NCBI GenBank assembly: GCA_963747985.1 | Contig: CAVVHG010000007.1 | Coordinates: 62,001 to 126,000, forward strand | Origin: JACADW01 sp963747985 | GTDB lineage: Bacteria > Acidobacteriota > UBA6911 | DNA length: 64,000 nucleotides | Direction: 5' to 3' | Shown here: positions 15,516 through 24,022 of the stretch, piece by piece | Layout: every line of letters begins with the position of its first letter | Numbering within the stretch: the stretch's first letter is position 1 | Notes under the pieces: model-generated | Told to the model about the DNA's origin: nothing | The model's input: the letters and a program-made list of their open reading frames with translations, nothing else | Database searches by the model: none | Made by a program: the position numbers and the translations under genes

Positions 15516-17972
15516 GTGTCGGACCCGGCTTTCCTGGAGGCACGGAGGACGGTCATCATACCCAAGGCAGCCCGATTCGCCACGCAATTCATCCCGGTTC
15601 TGATCGCCATCTTTTTTGGCGCTTGCCTCTCGACTGCCCAAACGCGGCAGATCCTCGCCTGGCAGGATGATCTCACGTACCTGCAGAATGCCCCGGCTGA
15701 CGTGTTGGCCCAGGCGCACGCCGCAGTGGTGCAGATCCGGAACGGCGTGGAGCTCTGGCTGAAGATGCACCCGGACGCCCGCATCGAACTGCAGCCTCCC
15801 CCGCAACAGCCATGGGGAGAGGCGGAAATGCGCGGAGAGGTTTCCGCGCTTCGCGGGGTGGTGGAGTCGATTTTGGGAGAGGATCCCGGCCGGCCGTTCA
15901 ACCTCGGCATGACGACCGTCAGCGTCACAGCGGAAGCCTCGCCACTGTCTCCGGTGTCCGACAGCATTGATCACTCCGAGATCGTCAACCGGCGGGCTCT
16001 GACCGCTTCCGCGGCGCTCGACTATCTGCCGGGAGTGGCGATTGATCACGCCACCGCAGGGCGGAACGAAGCCGACATTCGAATACGGGGATTCACATCG
16101 AAGGGACAGGTGTCATTCTATATCGATGGCATCCAGGTGACGATGCCCTACGACGGCACAATTGATTTCAACCGCTTCCTTGCGAATGACATCGGAGAGA
16201 TACAGGTGTCCAAGGGCTTTTCTTCTCCCTTGCTCGGTCCGAATGCACTGGGCGGGTCCATCAACCTGGTCACAAGGGAGCCGGAGAAGAAATACGAGGC
16301 GGATGCACTGATGGGGACCGGATCCGCAGGCATGTTTCTGTCGTCCGTGAATATCGGATCCCGGTGGGAGAAGTTTTATGTTCAGGGCAGCTTTGGCTGG
16401 CTGCAGAGTGACTGCGTCCCGCTCTCGGGCAATTTCCCGCTGAATGCTTTTCAGCCGACCTACAAACGCATCAATTCGGATAGCCGGGATGCAAATTACT
16501 CCGGCCGGTTCGCGTGGACTCCAGGGGGCGGGGACCAATACGTGTTCAGCTACATCAACCAGAAGGGCCAAAAGGGCGTACCCCTTTACGCAGGCCCGAA
16601 TTCCGCGGCAACCTTCAGGCCGTCCGACTATCGCAGGTGGCCGTACTGGGACAAGACCGCCTACTACCTCATTACAAACTCGGGATTGGGCGAGTCAAGT
16701 TCCATCAGGTTTCGCGCGTACTACGATCAATTCCCGAACGAATTTGACTTCTACGATGATGCAACCTTTTCAACCATGACGAAAACATCGTCCAATCACA
16801 GCTACTACGATGACCACAGCGCAGGAGGTTCGGCGGAGTTCACGACGCGGGTATTATCCCGGAACATTCTGAGCGCGTCCATCTACTTCAGGGACGACAA
16901 CCACAAGGAAACGCTCGAATATCCGGCAAGATCGCCTTTCCCTTACGTCACACCTACTCTACTCGACAGGGCTCAAACCCTTTCCATGGGATTTCAGGAT
17001 GTGATCACCCTTGCCTCCCGACTGCGCGCCACAGTCGGCTTCAGCGCCGACTACATGAAGGGATTGCAGGTTCAGAGGCTCAACAAGTCTGAAGCCGCCC
17101 TGGTGCCCATTACCTGCGCAGCCGAGCCTGACAACACTTCTTTCTCCGGTTGCACCGCCCGGATGTGGAACTATAACCCGCAAGGATCTCTTTCGTACGC
17201 ATTCACATCCGTGGACACCCTCTATCTTACGATCGCTGACCGCGGCCGTTTTCCTCTGCTGAAGGATAGCTATTCCTATCGACTCGGAACCGGCATTCCC
17301 AATCCCGATCTGCAGCCGGAGCACAGCACCAGCATCAACGCCGGATATTCACATGCCTTTCGGGGAAAGACCGTTGCGCAGCTTGAGTACTTCTATGATC
17401 GGCTGCGCGACGCTATCGCCGGCGTATATGTTGTGGATTCGGCTTCGCTTTGCAGCAATACCGGTGCTCAGGCCGGATACTGCAGCCAGAATGTGAACAT
17501 AGCGAGAGAAGTGCATCAGGGATTCGAATTCAACCTCCGCAGCAGGCCAGTCTCGCGAGTGATGCTCGATCTTAATTACAGCTACCTGAATCGCACCATG
17601 GTTTACGACTTCGGGGACAGAATTGATGTCAGTCAGGTCCTTACGACCATCAACTATCTGCCGACATATCCGAAGAACAAGGTCACCTTTGATGCCACGT
17701 TGCGGCTGCCGCGCGAGATACTGGCCATTGCCGCCTACAGGTACGAAGGCGGCATTATTCTGCAGGATACGACCTACCCCAGGACCGCGCCCAACTATTT
17801 ACCTTTCGGGACTTCCTATGGCGTGGTGGATCTGGGTGCGATTGTGCCGATCCATGCCCGGTTCTCAGCGCAGGTCGGCGTGAAGAACCTGTTCGATCGG
17901 GATTATTGCTATACCGCCGGTTACCCGGAGGCCGGCCGGAACTGGTACCTCAATCTGCGTTACACATACTAG
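15516..17972 (+). CDS. TonB-dependent outer-membrane receptor with N-terminal extension
   Basis: An 818-residue receptor that would import a metal complex or other scarce ligand with energy from TonB. Residues 20-42 form a signal peptide. Residues 43-130 are an unusual helical, Gln- and Trp-containing segment. A TonB-box-like TTVSVTAEA follows (133-141), then the plug (about 148-255, with DIRIRGFTSKGQVSFYIDG and ALGGSINLVTREP) and a 22-strand barrel ending in an aromatic residue (NLRYTY). The barrel's last strands include VGVKNLFDRDYCYTAGY, typical of siderophore and cobalamin receptors. The start is the only canonical upstream in-frame codon (GTG at 15516) and has no clear ribosome site; GGAGG motifs at 15537 and 15544 are inside the frame, so the real start may be downstream at a non-standard codon. 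The next three genes follow on the same strand. Confidence 0.88.
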   Translation: MSDPAFLEARRTVIIPKAARFATQFIPVLIAIFFGACLSTAQTRQILAWQDDLTYLQNAPADVLAQAHAAVVQIRNGVELWLKMHPDARIELQPPPQQPWGEAEMRGEVSALRGVVESILGEDPGRPFNLGMTTVSVTAEASPLSPVSDSIDHSEIVNRRALTASAALDYLPGVAIDHATAGRNEADIRIRGFTSKGQVSFYIDGIQVTMPYDGTIDFNRFLANDIGEIQVSKGFSSPLLGPNALGGSINLVTREPEKKYEADALMGTGSAGMFLSSVNIGSRWEKFYVQGSFGWLQSDCVPLSGNFPLNAFQPTYKRINSDSRDANYSGRFAWTPGGGDQYVFSYINQKGQKGVPLYAGPNSAATFRPSDYRRWPYWDKTAYYLITNSGLGESSSIRFRAYYDQFPNEFDFYDDATFSTMTKTSSNHSYYDDHSAGGSAEFTTRVLSRNILSASIYFRDDNHKETLEYPARSPFPYVTPTLLDRAQTLSMGFQDVITLASRLRATVGFSADYMKGLQVQRLNKSEAALVPITCAAEPDNTSFSGCTARMWNYNPQGSLSYAFTSVDTLYLTIADRGRFPLLKDSYSYRLGTGIPNPDLQPEHSTSINAGYSHAFRGKTVAQLEYFYDRLRDAIAGVYVVDSASLCSNTGAQAGYCSQNVNIAREVHQGFEFNLRSRPVSRVMLDLNYSYLNRTMVYDFGDRIDVSQVLTTINYLPTYPKNKVTFDATLRLPREILAIAAYRYEGGIILQDTTYPRTAPNYLPFGTSYGVVDLGAIVPIHARFSAQVGVKNLFDRDYCYTAGYPEAGRNWYLNLRYTY

Positions 17973-18032
17973 ACGACGGACCTGCGCACAGGCAGGCGAT
18001 TACAGTTGGCCGTCATCACATGGGAGGTCTGG

Positions 18033-18572
18033 ATGCGCTCAATCGTCAAATCACTTATCCTGCTTGTCGGTGTTCTCGCCCCCGTTCATCGTTCGCTTGC
18101 ACAGGCACCGTCCTCGACGCTCGTGGTTCGCGGCGACATTCAGAAACCGGGCGAGTGGACCGTGGAAAGCATCAGGCAACAGTTCGCCGGACAAGCACGG
18201 GCGGTCACATTCACGGCCGGCGATAAGCAGCCGAGAGTCGGCACAGGCATCCCGCTATACTCTCTCATTCAGGAGGCGGCCCCCAGGACCGAGAAGGTGC
18301 CGAAGCACTATGACCTTTCGTTTTTCGTCATACTGGAGGCGCGTGACGGCTACCGGGTCTTCTTTACTCTTGCCGAATTGAGCCCGCAGTGCGGCAATGC
18401 GCAGGTCTGGCTGGTCTGGGAGGTTGACGGCAAACCTCTCAGCGAGAAGGAAGCTCCCTTCCGCCTGGCCGTTCTGAGCGATCAGGGGCACGATCGGTAC
18501 ATATATGGTATTTCGACCATCACATTGGTGGATGGTACCAGACTGGCCAACCAGCTGGCGGGACAGAAGTAG
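18033..18572 (+). CDS. Exported small protein with sulfite-oxidase (molybdopterin-binding) fold
   Basis: A 179-residue secreted protein. The ATG at 18033 follows GGGAGG by five bases and opens a signal peptide (residues 1-24, ending SLAQ). The mature part matches a shortened oxidoreductase molybdopterin-binding domain of the sulfite oxidase/YedY type: LVVRGDIQKPGEWTVESI, VGTGIPLYSLIQEA, DGYRVFFTLAEL, LVWEVDGKPL and a final YIYGISTITLVDG. One Cys (SPQCGN) lies near where the cofactor-binding Cys of the family is expected, but the domain is about half the usual length, so cofactor binding is doubtful. It lies between the TonB receptor and an exported tetrapyrrole-methylase homologue. A role in ligand binding in the periplasm is inferred. 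Confidence 0.75.
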   Translation: MRSIVKSLILLVGVLAPVHRSLAQAPSSTLVVRGDIQKPGEWTVESIRQQFAGQARAVTFTAGDKQPRVGTGIPLYSLIQEAAPRTEKVPKHYDLSFFVILEARDGYRVFFTLAELSPQCGNAQVWLVWEVDGKPLSEKEAPFRLAVLSDQGHDRYIYGISTITLVDGTRLANQLAGQK

Positions 18573-18625
18573 GATCGGATGGTGACCGCCACGGTCCCCC
18601 GCAGTCAAAAGGAATGGAGAATACG

Positions 18626-19531
18626 ATGGCTCGTTCATGGAAACACGCACTCCTCGTCTGGATAGTCCTGGGAACCGCGAGCGCCGGCGCGGCATCGGGC
18701 AAGTTTTACATCGTCGGGATGGGCACGGCTCCGGACCTGATCACGCTGCGGGCGGTAGAGGCCATCCGGCAGGCCCAGATCATCCTGCTGGAGGATCCTT
18801 CCGAACGCGACTACTGGAAGGACCTGATTGGGGACAAGGAAGTGTGGATTTGTCCTCTCCGCGTGCGAGTCGGACTTGGCCTGGACCCAAAGACTGTGAA
18901 TGATCCGGCTGTGCGTGATGTTGTCGAGCAAAACGCTCGGATTCGCCAGGAAATCGTGGACAAGATTCGAAGGGCGGTGGAGGATGGCAAGACGGTGGCG
19001 GCCCTGAAAGGCGGCGACCCCATGATCTATGGCACCACCTTCTACCTGGAAATGCTCCCTGCAGATTTTCCATCGGAGATCATCCCGGGAATTGGTGCCT
19101 TTCAGGCATCCGCCGCAGCGGTGAAAATGAGCCCTGTTTTCGGGTATGACACGAGCTCGACCATACTGACCATGGACGACTGGCCTGGCCGCAACGATGT
19201 CAATGAGAAGTTGATGGCTACCAGGACGACCATGGTTTTCTACACGATGAATCTCGACTATCCCAGGCTATTCGCCCAGCTCAAGCGGCACTATCCTCCG
19301 GCAACGCCGGTAGCCGTTGTTTCCTTCGCGGGCGATCGACAGAAGCAGACGGTGCTGCGCAGCACGGTCGGACGGTTTCTGGCGGAAGTGGATTACAGGG
19401 GTCTTCCCCGCGAGGCGCACATGCTGCTTGTAGGCAAATTCCTGGAGGTCGGTCAGGCGCGCAGCGATGCCTTACTGGGAGCGCGCAGGTACATAGAGAG
19501 AACCCATGGAGCGAGCCCAACGGGTAACTAG
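18626..19531 (+). CDS. Exported tetrapyrrole methylase-fold protein
   Basis: A 301-residue protein of the precorrin/cobalt-precorrin methyltransferase (TP methylase) fold. Family landmarks: FYIVGMGTAPDLITLRA at the N-terminus, VAALKGGDPMIYG in the middle and EIIPGIGAFQASAAA after it. Two points are odd. First, the chain opens with a clear signal peptide (MARSWKHALLVWIVLGTASAGAASG), although its usual co-substrate S-adenosylmethionine is cytoplasmic. Second, the first loop reads GMGTAPD instead of the normal GxGPGDPD, one residue shorter and without GPGD, while the GGDP motif is kept. It may therefore bind a corrinoid or other tetrapyrrole rather than methylate it. The start at 18626 is chosen over 18614 for GGAG at good spacing. 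Neighbours: sulfite-oxidase-fold protein 53 bases upstream, XRE regulator 73 bases downstream. Confidence 0.8.
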   Translation: MARSWKHALLVWIVLGTASAGAASGKFYIVGMGTAPDLITLRAVEAIRQAQIILLEDPSERDYWKDLIGDKEVWICPLRVRVGLGLDPKTVNDPAVRDVVEQNARIRQEIVDKIRRAVEDGKTVAALKGGDPMIYGTTFYLEMLPADFPSEIIPGIGAFQASAAAVKMSPVFGYDTSSTILTMDDWPGRNDVNEKLMATRTTMVFYTMNLDYPRLFAQLKRHYPPATPVAVVSFAGDRQKQTVLRSTVGRFLAEVDYRGLPREAHMLLVGKFLEVGQARSDALLGARRYIERTHGASPTGN

Positions 19532-19604
19532 GGAGGAATCTGGCGGAGCCGGGTTGTGAGAGAGTGAACGGTCCGGCTATGGTAACCTGTGGGTAAGGGA
19601 ATTC

Positions 19605-20723
19605 ATGGACGTTCAAAACCGGTTGGGTGAAGTGCGACGGCGTCGCGGGTTGTCTGCTGCTGTGCTGGCTTCCAGGGCGGGCGTCAGGAGGCAGACGATC
19701 TACGCCATTGAAGCGCAGCGATACGTCCCCAATACGGTTGTGGCGCTCCGCCTGGCGGAAATCCTCGAGGTAAGCGTCGAAGATCTGTTCTCGATCACAA
19801 CGCCGGCCCCTGCGGCCCAGGAGTCCACGCCGGTCGATCTTCTGACGCCGCATGCTGGATCCGGCCGGCCAAACCAGCCGGTGCGACTTGCGAAAGTCGG
19901 GAAACGCCTGATCGGCGTGCCGTCTGCGCCGGTTCTTGGAGAGATTCCTCCGGCCGATGCGATCGTCATGGGCCACGGTCGTGGAGGCAAGACGCTGGTT
20001 GATCCGATAGGAACTCAGGTTGGTGTGGAGGGCCGGCTTATTATCGCCGGGTGCGACCCTGCCATGCCGATGCTTTCGCGGCATGTGTTGAAACAGGGCG
20101 GCATCGAGCTCATTGTCGCCATGTGCTCCAGCCGGCAGGCGCTGGAGTGGCTCGGAGATCATAAGATCCACATAGCAGGGACTCACCTCAGCGCCAAGTC
20201 ACGCGGAGGGTCGAATCTCGAGGTTATCAGGAGTTACTTCCCGGGACGGGTTGTCCGGGTGGTGACCTTCGCATCGTGGGAGGAAGGGCTGGTGGTTGCG
20301 GCAGCGAATCCGAAAGGAATTTCCGGTGTGGCCGATCTCGCGCGCCCGGAGGTCACAATCATCAATCGGGAAGTCGGTGCAGGAGCACGTCTCCTGTTGG
20401 ATGCTTCACTCAGGAAAGAGGGAATATCCCCAACGAGCGTTTGCGGATACCGACAGACCGCGGGTGGGCACGTGATGGCGGCCTGGCATGTATACAGCGG
20501 CAAGGCCGACTGCTGCATCGCAACCCGGGCGGCGGCACGCGTTTTCGGACTGCGATTTCTTCCCATGTCCTGCGAAAGTTACGATCTGGCTATCCCTGAA
20601 CACTGCTTCGATCAACCGGCAGTTCAGGCTGTGCTGGACACAATCTGCAGGGCTTCCTTCAGGCATGAGCTCGAGGCCCTGGGTGGCTACGACACCAGCC
20701 AGACAGGCACCATGCTGCGGTGA
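19605..20723 (+). CDS. XRE-family regulator with periplasmic-binding-protein-like sensor domain
   Basis: A 372-residue cytoplasmic regulator. Residues 5-65 are an XRE/Cro HTH (LGEVRRRRGLSAAVLASRAG...QTIYAIE...PNTVVALRLAEIL). Residues about 95-360 are a PBP-like domain (PF12727 type) with LIIAGCDPAMPMLSRHV, LVVAAANPKGI and VGAGARLLLD, as in regulators that sense molybdate or small ligands. AAGGGA lies four bases before the ATG. Its place right after the TonB receptor, sulfite-oxidase-fold and tetrapyrrole-methylase genes suggests that it controls them according to metal or cofactor supply. Regulators of this design are often next to molybdate transport or molybdoenzyme genes, which is the family-level hint. 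Confidence 0.85.
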   Translation: MDVQNRLGEVRRRRGLSAAVLASRAGVRRQTIYAIEAQRYVPNTVVALRLAEILEVSVEDLFSITTPAPAAQESTPVDLLTPHAGSGRPNQPVRLAKVGKRLIGVPSAPVLGEIPPADAIVMGHGRGGKTLVDPIGTQVGVEGRLIIAGCDPAMPMLSRHVLKQGGIELIVAMCSSRQALEWLGDHKIHIAGTHLSAKSRGGSNLEVIRSYFPGRVVRVVTFASWEEGLVVAAANPKGISGVADLARPEVTIINREVGAGARLLLDASLRKEGISPTSVCGYRQTAGGHVMAAWHVYSGKADCCIATRAAARVFGLRFLPMSCESYDLAIPEHCFDQPAVQAVLDTICRASFRHELEALGGYDTSQTGTMLR

Positions 20724-20772
20724 AAGAGCAGGATCAGGCCTGGGGCCGGGAACCCCAGAGGAGGGCTTTCGG

Positions 20773-21576
20773 ATGGCGAAGGCGGAGGCAGGGCCGAAGC
20801 GTTCGAATGATAAGATGCCCGTCATCTTCGCAGCGCATGGATCACCGGTTTTGCTTGACGACACTGTGTGGATGGGTGAACTCGCCTCGTGGGCGAGAAC
20901 CATGCCGAAGCCCGGAAGCATTCTGATGATATCGGCCCACTGGGAGGAACGGCCGGTAACTCTCGGCGCCACCCGGACGGTGCCCCTGGTCTACGATTTC
21001 TATGGGTTCCCGGAACGGTATTACCGGACGACGTACCCGGCTCCCGGCGCGCCCGAGCTCGCGGTTCGTGTTCGGGCACTGCTGGGCGAGAGTGCGATCG
21101 CGGCAGCGGAGAACCGCGAGCGCGGTTTGGACCATGGGGCCTATGTGCCGCTGGTTGCGATGTTTCCCGCCGCCGACGTGCCGGTGCTCCAGATCTCGAT
21201 GCCCGGCTTGGACGCTCGCGAACTCTTCGTGCTGGGGCAGGCTCTATCACCTCTCCGCGGTGAGGGAGTGTTGATATTCGGGAGCGGGTTTCTCACCCAC
21301 AACATGCAGTATGCATTTCGCCCCGGCACTCCTGATTGGGCACGGGAGTTCGATAGCTGGGCAGAGGACGCCCTGCTGCGCTTTGACGTGGAGGCTCTCG
21401 TCGACTTCCAGTCCCGCGCACCGGCGGCACGGATGGCTCTCCCGACCTGGGAGCACTATGCACCGCTCCTGGTAGCCGCTGGTGCCGCATCTGACGGGCG
21501 GCCGCGGATCTCCTTTCCCATTGCGGGCTGGTGGATGGACGGTGCCTTCACGAAACGGTCGGTACAATTCGGCTGA
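20773..21576 (+). CDS. LigB-type aromatic ring-opening dioxygenase (DODA/YgiD-like)
   Basis: A 267-residue class III extradiol dioxygenase, cytoplasmic. Conserved His residues of the metal site are visible in FAAHGSP, ILMISAHWEE, GLDHGAYVPL and THNMQYAF, the spacing seen in 4,5-DOPA dioxygenase (YgiD) relatives. The length fits that subfamily. GGAGGG seven bases before ATG 20773 sets the start; ATG 20815 (MPVIFAAHGSP) is a less likely alternative. It follows the XRE regulator by 49 bases on the same strand and converges with the lyase gene at 21593. The natural substrate is not known; many members act on catecholic compounds. Membership in the TonB locus is possible but not shown. Confidence 0.88.
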   Translation: MAKAEAGPKRSNDKMPVIFAAHGSPVLLDDTVWMGELASWARTMPKPGSILMISAHWEERPVTLGATRTVPLVYDFYGFPERYYRTTYPAPGAPELAVRVRALLGESAIAAAENRERGLDHGAYVPLVAMFPAADVPVLQISMPGLDARELFVLGQALSPLRGEGVLIFGSGFLTHNMQYAFRPGTPDWAREFDSWAEDALLRFDVEALVDFQSRAPAARMALPTWEHYAPLLVAAGAASDGRPRISFPIAGWWMDGAFTKRSVQFG

Positions 21577-21592
21577 CCGCATCCGGCCTGTT

Positions 21593-22501
21593 TCAGATCC
21601 AACTGAAGAATCCCATCTGTTCCAGAGCCAGGCGCAGTTCCTCGCGCCGGTGCGGCGCCAGCGGGGCGTGTGGCAACCGCGGAGGCCCGACTGGAACGCC
21701 GAGCATTTCCATGACGGCTCTGGCGGCAGCCAGGTAACCGAAGCTGCTCAGAAGCTGGATTAACCGAACAGAGCGGTATTGTTCTTCCCGGGCGGCTGCG
21801 AGATCCCCGTTCCTGAATGCGTCGATCATCCGGAGGTAGAGCGGCGCAGCGAAGTTGTAGCTGCTGCCAACGCCGCCCTGGGCGCCGAGAACCAAGGCCG
21901 CCAGCAGGCATTCATCGATTCCCCAGGGAATATCGAAGCGCCCTTCGTGACTCCTCAGGCACTCTTGATAAGCCGCCAAGTCCGGATTGGAGAACTTGAT
22001 CCCGGCCAGGGTCGGGATGCAATCTGCGGCAGCACGCAGGAAGTCAGGCGTGGAGAAATGAATACCGGTGAACGCGGGGATGTCGTAGTAATAGAAGGGA
22101 ACTGCCGGCGCGGAAGACGCGATTGTGCGACAGCATTCGACCAGCATGCCGAGCGTGTGTGGCCTGAAGTAGCTTGGGGCTACGGCAGCGATCGCGGACA
22201 CCCCGAGGTGCTGGGCGTGCTCTGCGAGGGCGCGCGCGTCGGCCAGGCAGTTGGCGCCGACGTGGATGACAATCTTCAAGGATGAGCCCTTGGCCACGGC
22301 CGTCCACTCCTCCGCGAGGGCGCGCCGTTCGGCGAGACTCAGCGAATGGCCCTCTCCGGTGGTTCCGCCGACAAAAACGGTCCGCACGCCGCTCCGGTGC
22401 AAGTGTGCGGCTTGACCCTCCAAGACACCCAGGTTCAATCGACCCTCCGCGTCGAAGGGGGTATGAGTTGCAGCAACCAGTCCACGCAGTCTTGCCGTCA
22501 T
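21593..22501 (-). CDS. Dihydrodipicolinate synthase/N-acetylneuraminate lyase-family aldolase
   Basis: A 302-residue class I aldolase of the DHDPS/NAL family. Visible features: GGTTGEGHSL (pyruvate carboxylate binding), YYYDIPAFTG (catalytic Tyr) and LAGIKFSNPD with the Schiff-base Lys. It would cleave or form a 2-keto-3-deoxy acid via pyruvate. The ATG overlaps the end of the MFS gene (ATGA at 22498-22501), so the two are coupled and the MFS carrier probably imports the lyase substrate. A sialic acid or sugar-acid catabolic pair is the simplest reading; biosynthetic DapA is less likely given the transporter partner. The open frame extends to 22726 but that part lies inside the MFS gene. Confidence 0.87.
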   Translation of the reverse strand: MTARLRGLVAATHTPFDAEGRLNLGVLEGQAAHLHRSGVRTVFVGGTTGEGHSLSLAERRALAEEWTAVAKGSSLKIVIHVGANCLADARALAEHAQHLGVSAIAAVAPSYFRPHTLGMLVECCRTIASSAPAVPFYYYDIPAFTGIHFSTPDFLRAAADCIPTLAGIKFSNPDLAAYQECLRSHEGRFDIPWGIDECLLAALVLGAQGGVGSSYNFAAPLYLRMIDAFRNGDLAAAREEQYRSVRLIQLLSSFGYLAAARAVMEMLGVPVGPPRLPHAPLAPHRREELRLALEQMGFFSWI

Positions 22502-23754
22502 TGGGCCTGCTCCTGATCGATGAGTTCTTTCCTTGGACGGATGAGCAATACGAGCGCGATAGAGACAATAGCCGTGCCGGCGAACGCCCCGAAGATCACG
22601 TTGAGCGGAACATGGCGGTCGCGCAGTGTGCCAAAGCCCCAGTCGGCCAGCCCTCCGCAGCTGATGCTTACGAGGTTCATAACCCCGTAGCCGGTGGCGC
22701 GCAGTTCGGGCCCCACGATCTGGCACAGGATGGGCATGTTGTTACAGTCGAAAAAGCCCCATCCAAGGCCGAACAGTATGAGGAAAGCAACGGCCGCGGT
22801 GAGTGAGCCGGAGTTGCCCACGCCGAATATGGCCGGCACGATAAAGCTCATTCCGATGGCGCTGACAAAAATGCGGCCGCGCACGTATCGCCGCATCCAC
22901 CTGTCCGCAAGCCAGCCGCCGGCGACCGCACCGATGACGGCGGCAACCTGCCAGTAGAGCGTGGCGGCCACACCCGCTCGACCCTGGCCTACGTCGAACT
23001 GCTGTTTGAGGATGGCGGGCATCCAATCGCGTACTACCCAGCCGGCCAGCGCCGGCAGCGTGAAGTAGAGAACCAGCAGGACGAAATAGACGTTTGTGAG
23101 AAGTTGTCTCGCGGCGCGCGCCGGGGAGATCGCCTGCTCTGTGACACCATGGTCCGACCTCGGCATGTCGCGCAGCAGAAGCACCAGCGGCAGCGCATAG
23201 AGCAGGCCAAGAACGCCGCAGGCGTCGAAAGCGGACCGCCAGCCCAGCGCAGGAGCGTCAGCCACGTACCCGCCAAAGCCGCCGACGATCACGCCCCCGT
23301 AAATCGCCATCTGGTGCAGACCCACGGCACGCGAACGGGTCGACCCGGTGTGGTAATCCGCGATGAGGGCGAGCGCCGCCGGAATGTAGAACGCCTCGCT
23401 GATGCCCATGAGCGAACGGGCTGTCAGAAGGTCGGCATAGCTCGTGACGTGTCCGGTCCACCAGGTTACTGCCGACCATACGAACAGGCTGCCGCAGATG
23501 GTCAGCCGCCTGCTGAAGCGGTCCGCGACGTATCCGCCAAGGGGACTGAGAAAGGCGTAGACCCATTTGAACTGCCCGAGCATGAATCCCCAGTTTTCCT
23601 CCGTGCCGATGCTCGGGATGTCCGCCATCACGGAGTATTTCATCGCCGCGAGCATCTGGCGGTCGAGGTAGTTCAGGAGCGCGACCGGCATGAGAAGGAT
23701 GACTACCAGCCATGCCGCGCGAGAGAGTGTCGACCTGCGCGATCGCGTTAACAC
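22498..23754 (-). CDS. MFS transporter, probable sugar-acid importer
   Basis: A 418-residue major facilitator with 12 predicted helices. It has the signature loop between helices 2 and 3 (GYVADRFSRRL) and a repeated GGWLADRWMRR after helix 8, plus an N-terminal motif LNYLDRQ that is common in the anion:cation symporter subfamily for hexuronates, galactonate and related acids. The start is a GTG at 23754 with no strong ribosome site. Its end overlaps the start of the DHDPS/NAL-family lyase, so the two form an operon. The promoter candidate at 23857-23885 lies about 95 bases upstream. Confidence 0.88.
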   Translation of the reverse strand: MLTRSRRSTLSRAAWLVVILLMPVALLNYLDRQMLAAMKYSVMADIPSIGTEENWGFMLGQFKWVYAFLSPLGGYVADRFSRRLTICGSLFVWSAVTWWTGHVTSYADLLTARSLMGISEAFYIPAALALIADYHTGSTRSRAVGLHQMAIYGGVIVGGFGGYVADAPALGWRSAFDACGVLGLLYALPLVLLLRDMPRSDHGVTEQAISPARAARQLLTNVYFVLLVLYFTLPALAGWVVRDWMPAILKQQFDVGQGRAGVAATLYWQVAAVIGAVAGGWLADRWMRRYVRGRIFVSAIGMSFIVPAIFGVGNSGSLTAAVAFLILFGLGWGFFDCNNMPILCQIVGPELRATGYGVMNLVSISCGGLADWGFGTLRDRHVPLNVIFGAFAGTAIVSIALVLLIRPRKELIDQEQAQ

Positions 23755-23856
23755 GGAGCGGGTAATTCCTCTCCTCTGTCGTCAGAGCTCACACTTCAGG
23801 GCAACACGCACCTGTGCGGGCGTCGAGAGACGCCGATCCGGCTCATACGGCCGCTG

Positions 23857-23885
23857 ATTCTATCCGGCGTGTCTGATGCGGTCAA
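23857..23885 (-). promoter_or_regulatory. Candidate sigma-70 promoter for the MFS-lyase operon
   Basis: On the minus strand TTGACC and TAGAAT are separated by 17 bases, close to consensus in both hexamers. The predicted start site, near 23850, leaves a leader of about 95 bases before the GTG start at 23754. Confidence 0.55.
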
Positions 23886-24022
23886 CGTGAGTCGCACCTT
23901 GTCCGTATCGCTTCCGTGATTGACAGGTGCTGTGCGGGAAAAAGCGGGCGAGCCCCGGCAAAGCGGACCCTCATCCGGCTCTCGGGATCGATTCTTCGGA
24001 AATGAAGCTGGCGCCAGGAGCG

